The notes beneath the pieces are model-generated. The model had not been told where the DNA came from. It did not search any database and worked only from the letters and a program-made list of their open reading frames with translations. 18,077 bases of DNA from Streptomyces sp. NRRL F-6676 (lineage in GTDB: Bacteria; Actinomycetota; Actinomycetes; Streptomycetales; Streptomycetaceae): the NCBI RefSeq assembly GCF_000725625.1, contig NZ_JOHS01000086.1, positions 1-18,077 on the forward strand, given 5' to 3'. Shown here one piece after another: positions 14,035-18,077 of the stretch. Position numbers and translations under genes: made by a program. How positions within the stretch are numbered: position 1 is the first letter of the stretch; the number at the start of each line of letters is the position of its first letter.

Positions 14035-14850
14035 ATGGCGACACGCGTGGCGATCGGCAACAACAAGGGCGGGGCGAAGAAGTCGACCCTGGCCGTGCGC
14101 CTGGCCGAAGCCCTCGCCAAGAGCGGGAAGCGGGTCGGCGTGGTCGACTTCGACCCGCAGGGCAACGCGTCGCGGCGGCTGGGGTGGAAGGACGACCCTG
14201 AGGCCCCGCAACTGACCGCCGCTGAGGCAGTGGAGTACAGCAGCACCCCGCCGAAGGTCGTCTACGACGGCCAGGCCGCCGAAGTCTGGCAGCCGATCGG
14301 CTGGACAACGCCGTACGCGGAGCGGATCAGGCTGATCCCCGCCCGGTACACCCTGGAGGACCGGGCGACCGAGGCCGGGATGAAGGGCGCCTGGCGGCGG
14401 CTGGCGAAGGCGCTGAAGGGCACGGACGACGCTCTCGACTACGTCCTGATCGACTGCCCGCCCTCGCTCGGGCACCTGACCCAGATGGCTCTGGGGGCCG
14501 CTCACTTCGCCCTGGCCAGCACGGAGCCTGAGTACGACAGCATCGAGGCCGCGGTGAGGTACCGGGACTTCGTGGCGGCTTCCGGGGACGACCTGGGCAA
14601 CTCGGAGCTGAGCTTCCTGGGGGTCGTCGTGGGCGGCTACGACATGCGCATCGGGGCGCACGTCGGGCAGCTCGCCGGGGCGCGTCAGATCTTCGGTGAG
14701 CAGGTGTGGGGCGTCGTCCCGCGTCGCTCGCTCATCACCAACGCCGACGAGTACGCACAGCCGCTGGACGAGGCGAGCGACAGTCACGAGGTGCGGGCGG
14801 TGTTCGAGAACCTGGCCCAGCGGTTCGTGAAGGAGGTGCCGGCCGCGTGA
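14035..14850 (+). CDS. parA: ParA-family partition ATPase
   Basis: A 271-residue MinD/ParA-type ATPase. The deviant Walker A is NNKGGAKKST at 9-18 (signature Lys11, catalytic Lys16). Walker A' is VVDFDPQGN with Asp40, and Walker B is YVLIDCPPS with Asp140. Oddly, the Gly before the catalytic Lys of the usual KGGxGKT is Lys15. There is no N-terminal HTH, so it fits type Ib ParA proteins that work with a small RHH partner. The ATG is fixed by GAAGGAGG 4 bases upstream. Its stop overlaps the parB GTG. It drives plasmid segregation through ATP-dependent nucleoid binding. Upstream palindromes and iterons are probable centromere or operator sites. Confidence 0.9.
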   Translation: MATRVAIGNNKGGAKKSTLAVRLAEALAKSGKRVGVVDFDPQGNASRRLGWKDDPEAPQLTAAEAVEYSSTPPKVVYDGQAAEVWQPIGWTTPYAERIRLIPARYTLEDRATEAGMKGAWRRLAKALKGTDDALDYVLIDCPPSLGHLTQMALGAAHFALASTEPEYDSIEAAVRYRDFVAASGDDLGNSELSFLGVVVGGYDMRIGAHVGQLAGARQIFGEQVWGVVPRRSLITNADEYAQPLDEASDSHEVRAVFENLAQRFVKEVPAA

Positions 14851-15248
14851 ACCCGCCCAAGGAGCGGAACATCCCGGCGTCGTCCTCACCGCTGGCGCCG
14901 CCGAAGCTGACCCCGAAGACGGGGCCGCTGAAGGTCGGCGGCCGGGGCGGCGGGGAGGACCCGGTCCCGGAGGAGGGGCACGACCAGGAGCACGAGCCGC
15001 CGACCACGCCGCCCCGGCCGGGGCGGACGCGCGGGGGCCGGCGCCCGCCGCCTGCTGCTGCCGACGCGATCCCGACGACGATCCGGTTCGACCCGGAGGA
15101 GTCGGCGGAGGTCGACCAGTTCGTCCTCGAACTGCGGCTCGCGGCCCAGCGGCGCAACCTCGACAAGGCCGAGGTGTTCCGCGAGGTGCTGCGGCTTGCC
15201 CGGGAGCACGAGGCGACCAGGCGGGCCCTGCTTCGGCGGCTGCGGTGA
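14847..15248 (+). CDS. parB: Ribbon-helix-helix ParB-like centromere-binding protein
   Basis: A 133-residue protein with a GTG start overlapping the parA stop (GTGA) and AAGGAGG upstream. The N-terminal ~72 residues are Pro/Gly-rich and disordered. The C-terminal domain at about 76-122 (TTIRFDPEESAEVDQFV, then KAEVFREVLRLAREH) has the strand-helix-helix pattern of RHH proteins. Small RHH ParB proteins bind repeat arrays near parA, stimulate ParA and repress the operon. The symbol is functional analogy, as it is unrelated to chromosomal ParB. The next gene overlaps its stop. Confidence 0.8.
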   Translation: MNPPKERNIPASSSPLAPPKLTPKTGPLKVGGRGGGEDPVPEEGHDQEHEPPTTPPRPGRTRGGRRPPPAAADAIPTTIRFDPEESAEVDQFVLELRLAAQRRNLDKAEVFREVLRLAREHEATRRALLRRLR

Positions 15249-15436
15249 GCTACCGCTCTCCGTCTGGCAGGCAGACGGCGCACGGCTACGACGCGGACCA
15301 CACCGTCCTGTACTTCGAGGACATCGAGGGCTTCTCGAAGTGCCTCACCTGCGAGTGGCGGGCCTGTCGGGAGTGCCGCGTCCGCCACGGCGTCCAGGGC
15401 GAGTTCTGCGACGTCTGCCGTCCTCCGACCGAGTAG
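15245..15436 (+). CDS. Small six-cysteine protein
   Basis: A 63-residue protein with three CxxC pairs: Cys33/36, Cys41/44 and Cys55/58. It probably forms a zinc-binding fold. The GTG start overlaps the parB stop in GTGA, and no independent ribosome-binding site is visible, so expression should be coupled to parB. It is the third gene of the par operon and is followed by a terminator. Function is unknown; an accessory partition or regulatory role is a guess. Confidence 0.65.
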   Translation: MSYRSPSGRQTAHGYDADHTVLYFEDIEGFSKCLTCEWRACRECRVRHGVQGEFCDVCRPPTE

Positions 15437-15450
15437 TTCCCTCGCTGCAT

Positions 15451-15484
15451 CAGGGCCGTAACGCTGCACGGCGTTGCGGCCCTG
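15451..15484 (+). terminator. Terminator of the par operon
   Basis: A 14-bp stem with one G-U pair (15451-15464 with 15471-15484) and a 6-base loop, 15 bases beyond the stop of the six-cysteine protein gene. Confidence 0.82.
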
Positions 15485-15499
15485 ACCTGTGTAAAGGAC

Positions 15500-15531
15500 C
15501 GTGCAGCATGGCCCGTGCTGCACGTTGCAGC
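15500..15531. promoter_or_regulatory. Overlapping TGCA-rich inverted repeats
   Basis: CGTGCAGCA-N7-TGCTGCACG (15500-15524) overlaps GCTGCA-CGT-TGCAGC (15517-15531). The two hairpins share the TGCTGCACG segment and are mutually exclusive. It may be an operator or a small RNA switch in the gap after the par operon. Confidence 0.45.
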
Positions 15532-15537
15532 GGCGAC

Positions 15538-15553
15538 CTAGTGACGTCATGAG
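15538..15553. promoter_or_regulatory. Palindromic operator candidate, site 5
   Basis: CTAGTGACGTCATGAG matches the perfect palindrome CTCGTGACGTCACGAG at 14 of 16 positions, including the TGACGTCA centre. It lies about 30 bases upstream of the -35 element of the KilB-like gene. Confidence 0.55.
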
Positions 15554-15583
15554 TCCGTGAACCCGCGAGTTCATGACTGCCTC

Positions 15584-15639
15584 TTGACGGGGGGTACGAA
15601 CCTTCGTACCTTTGGGGTGTGGGTACGAAGGTTCGTACC
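15584..15639 (+). promoter_or_regulatory. Promoter with two palindromic operators
   Basis: TTGACG (15584-15589) and TACCTT (15607-15612) are spaced by 17 bases and form a good promoter. GGTACGAACCTTCGTACC (15593-15610) covers the spacer and -10. The exact reverse complement, GGTACGAAGGTTCGTACC (15622-15639), lies just past the expected start of transcription. The centres are 29 bases apart. The pattern is typical of tight repression by a dimeric TetR- or GntR-class regulator, whose identity is not shown here. Confidence 0.75.
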
Positions 15640-15662
15640 CCTTCCGACTCGGGGAGACCGAC

Positions 15663-16127
15663 TTGCTCGCCACCGTCTTAGCCATCGCCGGAACCCTGCT
15701 CGGCTCGATCGTGACCGGCCTGTTCCAGCACGCGTCCGCCGGCCGGACCGAAAAGACCGCCCGCCGCGAGCAGCACCGCGCGGCCCAGCTCGAAGCCATC
15801 ACCGCGCTTGCCGTCGCGATCAGCGACCACCGCACCGCGATGTGGGTCCGCGGCGAGGCCCGGCTGAAGGGCGACCCGGACGACCGCGTCCGGGAGCTCC
15901 GAGCCCGCAGCCACAGCACCCGGTCCGCCGTGACCCGACCGCTGGTCGCCCTGCGCCTGCACGTCACCGACCCGGCCGTCCGCGAGGCCGCCGACTCGAT
16001 GGTGACCGCCACCTACGCCATGCGCGACGCATCCACCAGCACCGACGACCTGACCCGTGCCCGGGAAGCCGCGCTGGTCGCTCACGACCGGTTCGTGGAC
16101 GTCGCCGCCCGCTACCTCCAGCCCTGA
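15663..16127 (+). CDS. Membrane-anchored KilB-like protein
   Basis: A 154-residue protein with an N-terminal membrane helix at about 2-19 (ATVLAIAGTLLGSIVTGLF), then a basic turn and a long helical cytoplasmic domain. The layout resembles the KilB-type spread proteins of Streptomyces plasmids such as pIJ101, whose unregulated expression harms the host. This is judged from architecture and from memory of the family. The TTG start is preferred because GGGGAG lies 6-7 bases upstream. An in-frame GTG at 15612 would fall before the expected transcription start and code across the operator. Tight control by the double operator suits a potentially toxic protein. Confidence 0.7.
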   Translation: MLATVLAIAGTLLGSIVTGLFQHASAGRTEKTARREQHRAAQLEAITALAVAISDHRTAMWVRGEARLKGDPDDRVRELRARSHSTRSAVTRPLVALRLHVTDPAVREAADSMVTATYAMRDASTSTDDLTRAREAALVAHDRFVDVAARYLQP

Positions 16128-16154
16128 TCCACCGACCACCAGGAGACAGTCACC

Positions 16155-17012
16155 GTGACGAACACCCAGACCCCCAACCCCAGCTTCCGCAGCGGCGCCG
16201 ACGCGATCCGCGGCGGCCTGGACATCACGATCAGCCTCACCCCCGGCGAGGCGAAGGCCCTCGGAGCCGAGGCCAGCATCCTCGCGGACTGGTTCGACAC
16301 CGCGCTGTGGGCCCTCGCCCTGCTCCGGACCGGCCAGAACGAGCGGGGCGAGCAGGCCCCCCAGGACGTCACCCCGCAGAGCCTCTACACCGTCCTGAAC
16401 GACCTGGACCACCGACTCCTGCCCCGCCTCCAGGGCGTGCGCGACGCCGCCGTCCGGCTGCACCAGGAGCTGGGCGGGAGCATCGGTGACCTGGCGATGG
16501 CGATGGACGTCGCGAAGTCGACCGCGCAGTCCCGGCGCAACGCGGTCATCAACCGCCCGGAGACCTCGTGGGAGCTCTGGGCGACCGCTGGCGGCCCCGA
16601 GCGCGAGCACTGCGGGGCCTGCGGGCACACGGCTCGCCAGGGCGACCCGATCGTCACCACGGCCGACGACGACGCCTTCCGCATCCACCGCAGCCACGTC
16701 GTGACGCCCACCGACGGGTTCTTCGGCACCCCGACCGACGAAGGGGTCTCGCCGTACACGACCGGCACGAAGGTGGCCGGCGGTTTCGTCATCGGCCAGC
16801 GGGTCCGCATCACCGGAGTCTCGGGGCCGCTGGCCGACCGCACCGACCTGGTCGGGAAGGTGGGCGAGGTGATGGCGGAGGCCCGGGACGGCTCCCTGAA
16901 CCTGCGCGGCCTGAGCGGCAAGCCGCGGGGCGAGGAGATGTTCGCGGACGTCCTCGGCTTCCTCGTGACCGAGCTGGAGGCCGCCGACGAGAGCACCTCG
17001 ACCCAGAGCTGA
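16155..17012 (+). CDS. HTH and zinc-motif hypothetical protein
   Basis: A 285-residue protein. A helical N-terminal half holds a probable helix-turn-helix at 109-131 (SIGDLAMAMDVAKSTAQSRRN). A small CGACGH cluster at 153-158 could bind zinc. The C-terminal part, about 211-255 (FVIGQRVRITGVSGPLADRTDLVGKVGEV), has a KOW/SH3-like barrel pattern. The GTG start has GGAGA upstream. It lies 27 bases after the KilB-like gene and is probably co-transcribed. It is a likely DNA-binding accessory protein; I cannot name its family. Confidence 0.7.
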   Translation: MTNTQTPNPSFRSGADAIRGGLDITISLTPGEAKALGAEASILADWFDTALWALALLRTGQNERGEQAPQDVTPQSLYTVLNDLDHRLLPRLQGVRDAAVRLHQELGGSIGDLAMAMDVAKSTAQSRRNAVINRPETSWELWATAGGPEREHCGACGHTARQGDPIVTTADDDAFRIHRSHVVTPTDGFFGTPTDEGVSPYTTGTKVAGGFVIGQRVRITGVSGPLADRTDLVGKVGEVMAEARDGSLNLRGLSGKPRGEEMFADVLGFLVTELEAADESTSTQS

Positions 17013-17020
17013 TCCGAGCG

Positions 17021-17056
17021 GGGGCGGCCGTTCACTGGCAGGCGCACGGCCGCCCC
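17021..17056 (+). terminator. Intergenic terminator-like hairpin
   Basis: An 11-bp perfect stem (17021-17031 with 17046-17056) and a 14-base loop, 8 bases after the stop of the 16155-17012 gene and before the next start. It may limit transcription into the last gene. Confidence 0.65.
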
Positions 17057-17094
17057 GTCCTCCCGACCCGTCACCAGACCAGGAGATCCCCATC

Positions 17095-17571
17095 ATGACC
17101 GACACCGCCGCCCTGTTCGCCGCCGTGTTCATCGCCCTGTACGTCGGGCACACCGTGGGCGACCACTGGGTCCAGTCCTCGTGCCAGGCAGCCACGAAGG
17201 GCCTGCCCGGCTGGTCCGGCCGCCTCGCCTGCGGTCGGCACGTCCTGGGCCTGACCCTCACGAAGGCCGCCGTCCTCGCCCCCGTCGCCCTGGTCCTCGG
17301 GCTGTCCGTGACCGCGCTGGGCCTGGTGGCCGGCCTCTCGGTCGACGCGGCCTCGCACTACTGGGCCGACCGCCGCACCACGCTGGCGAAACTGGCTGCG
17401 ACCTGCGGAAAGGCTGAGTTCTACAGCCTCGGGACCGGCGCCCACCCGGCGCACCCGGTAACCGAGGAGGGCACCCCGGCGGCGACCCTCGGGACCGGCG
17501 CCTACGCGCTGGACCAGAGCTGGCACATGCTCTGGCTCGGCGTCGCCGCGCTCATCATCGCGGCTGTCTAA
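17095..17571 (+). CDS. DUF3307-like membrane protein
   Basis: A 158-residue membrane protein with helices at about 5-22, 56-82 and 144-158. Conserved-looking polar residues sit at membrane edges: GHTVGDHWVQ (18-27), DAASHYWADRR (84-94) and ALDQSWH (138-144). The H..D..Q and D..H..DRR pattern matches small DUF3307-type proteins common on actinomycete plasmids and chromosomes; their function is unknown. GGAG precedes the ATG. The sequence around LGTGA occurs twice in the protein and as a DNA repeat 60 bases apart. It is the last gene before the right terminus and ends at a strong hairpin. Confidence 0.72.
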   Translation: MTDTAALFAAVFIALYVGHTVGDHWVQSSCQAATKGLPGWSGRLACGRHVLGLTLTKAAVLAPVALVLGLSVTALGLVAGLSVDAASHYWADRRTTLAKLAATCGKAEFYSLGTGAHPAHPVTEEGTPAATLGTGAYALDQSWHMLWLGVAALIIAAV

Positions 17572-17590
17572 CCCTCGAATTACCTCCTCC

Positions 17591-17628
17591 GAATTCGCCC
17601 ACCACCCGGTAAGGTAGTGGGCGAATTC
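17591..17628 (+). terminator. Terminator of the right arm
   Basis: A 16-bp stem with a single mismatch (17591-17606 with 17613-17628) and a 6-base loop, 20 bases after the last gene. The arms begin with GAATTCGC, a motif also used in the terminal hairpins at both ends. Confidence 0.8.
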
Positions 17629-17800
17629 GCGCGCTCCGACGAAAACTAACGGCCACTACTACCGGCGGTAACACCCTCTGAACTGGGCAAACATGCGAGA
17701 GCGGACACCCGGAACGCCACAGAAAGTGATCGAACCGGCGGGCGGATAAAAGCCCGAATTTTCTCGGCGCCAAAGATCCAAAACGAATTGAGCCGCCCTT
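17629..17800. other. Right subterminal gene-free region
   Basis: More AT-rich sequence with no supported gene on either strand and no strong repeat that I can see. It is the spacer between the last terminator and the right hairpin array. Confidence 0.4.
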
Positions 17801-17810
17801 TCAAAAACGT

Positions 17811-18031
17811 GTAATTCCTTCGGAATTACCGCGAAAGGTCGAATTGGATTTCTCGAATTTCAGCGGCGAGCGGTTTTCGAATTCGAAGAGAATTCGAGTG
17901 CTCCGCACTCTCCCATTCGGTCTGCGACCGAATCCGGAATTGCGCTGCGCTCCATTCCGGGGGCGGGGAATTCGCTCCGCGAATTCAAATACGGACCGAA
18001 TTCCGGCGCTCCGCGCCGGAATAGGCCCGGC
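17811..18031. repeat. Right end: telomere-like hairpin array
   Basis: A dense series of perfect inverted repeats: GTAATTCC-TTC-GGAATTAC (17811-17829); CGAATTC arms (17878-17896); GAGTGC-TCC-GCACTC (17896-17910); ATTCGGTC-TGC-GACCGAAT (17915-17933); CCGGAAT/ATTCCGG arms enclosing a smaller GC-TGC-GC hairpin (17934-17960); GAATTCGC-TCC-GCGAATTC (17968-17986); and a 10-bp stem with a TCC loop (18000-18022). On the minus strand the loops read GAA, GGA, GCA, GCA, GGA and GGA, i.e. GNA trinucleotide loops closed by C-G. It ends with ATAGGCCCGGC, resembling the inverse of the left end. A replicon terminus is inferred. Confidence 0.7.
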
Positions 18032-18077
18032 TACGTCGGCTACGAAGAAGGCGGCCAGCTCACCGAGGCCGTGCGCC
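18026..18077 (+). pseudogene. clpB: ClpB fragment fused to the right end
   Basis: From CCC at 18026 the frame reads PGYVGYEEGGQLTEAVR. This is the highly conserved segment of the second AAA+ domain of ClpB-type chaperone ATPases, just before its Walker B. Upstream codons do not continue ClpB (N-R instead of A-P), so homology starts inside the shared CCCGGC. Only 17 codons are in the window and the frame runs off the edge. It is either a chimeric assembly junction or real chromosomal sequence next to the element. Confidence 0.75.

Noticed and set aside
13154..14215. 353-residue plus-strand frame across the parA leader
   Set aside because: Overlaps two supported genes, crosses the terminator and iterons, and has no domain. 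The GYRGYRGY stretch is only translated repeat DNA.
15088..15095. GACCCGGA, the TraB recognition octamer known from some plasmid clt sites
   Set aside because: Single scattered copies in coding DNA (also near 11305) with no cluster, so no clt locus can be claimed.
1..18077. Integrative conjugative element (AICE) with attachment sites
   Set aside because: No integrase, excisionase or tRNA segment, and no direct repeat at the ends; the ends carry inverted hairpins instead.

Overview
The window looks like a small conjugative, probably linear, plasmid of a Streptomyces-type actinomycete. The coding core is very GC-rich, with strong third-position GC and frequent GTG/TTG starts. The gene content is plasmid-like: an FtsK/TraB-type DNA translocase, Spd-like membrane proteins, a GntR-type regulator, a very large replication protein and a parA/RHH-parB pair. 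I see no integrase, no excisionase, no RepSA-type or rolling-circle Rep, and no rRNA or tRNA. This argues against an integrative element of the pSAM2 type.

Both ends (about 1-160 and 17800-18031) are gene-free and more AT-rich. They carry chains of perfect hairpins closed by three-base loops that read GGA, GAA or GCA on one strand, i.e. the C(GNA)G mini-hairpins typical of Streptomyces telomeres. The two ends are not long copies of each other. They share a short inverted terminal motif (GCCGGGCCYAT) followed by a GGA-loop palindrome. The last ~50 bases encode a piece of ClpB (PGYVGYEEGGQLTEAVR) abutting this motif, and are probably a chimeric or chromosomal junction.

Layout: (1) 432-6733, minus strand: a transfer operon read right to left. 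It starts with an HTH/zinc-knuckle protein and several tiny overlapping genes, continues with Spd-like membrane proteins and ends with traB. (2) 6734-6981: a divergent control region with repeated GTAC-centred operators. (3) 6982-8310, plus: GntR/UTRA regulator and GNAT acetyltransferase. (4) 8311-8573: a repeat-containing leader. (5) 8574-12815: a 1216-residue protein combining a DUF927-like helicase half with a family-B-polymerase-like half, followed 6 bases later by a 194-residue basic, Pro/Ala-rich protein. The arrangement recalls the tap-tpg and tac-tpc telomere-replication operons, and the second protein is a candidate terminal protein. (6) 12972-13610: a hypothetical protein. (7) 13611-14034: a repeat-dense region (strong terminator, 23-bp inverted repeat, GGGGCTAC iterons) in front of parA, parB and a small Cys-rich protein. 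(8) 15437-17571: a KilB-like membrane-anchored protein under a double palindromic operator, an HTH/zinc protein and a DUF3307-like membrane protein.

A palindrome family CTCGTG-N4-CACGAG recurs in the intergenic regions before several of these operons, and suggests one plasmid-wide regulator. The GGGGCTAC iteron array before parA is echoed, with the same internal spacing, inside the linker of the large replication protein gene. All functions are inferred by reading the sequence; no database search was run.
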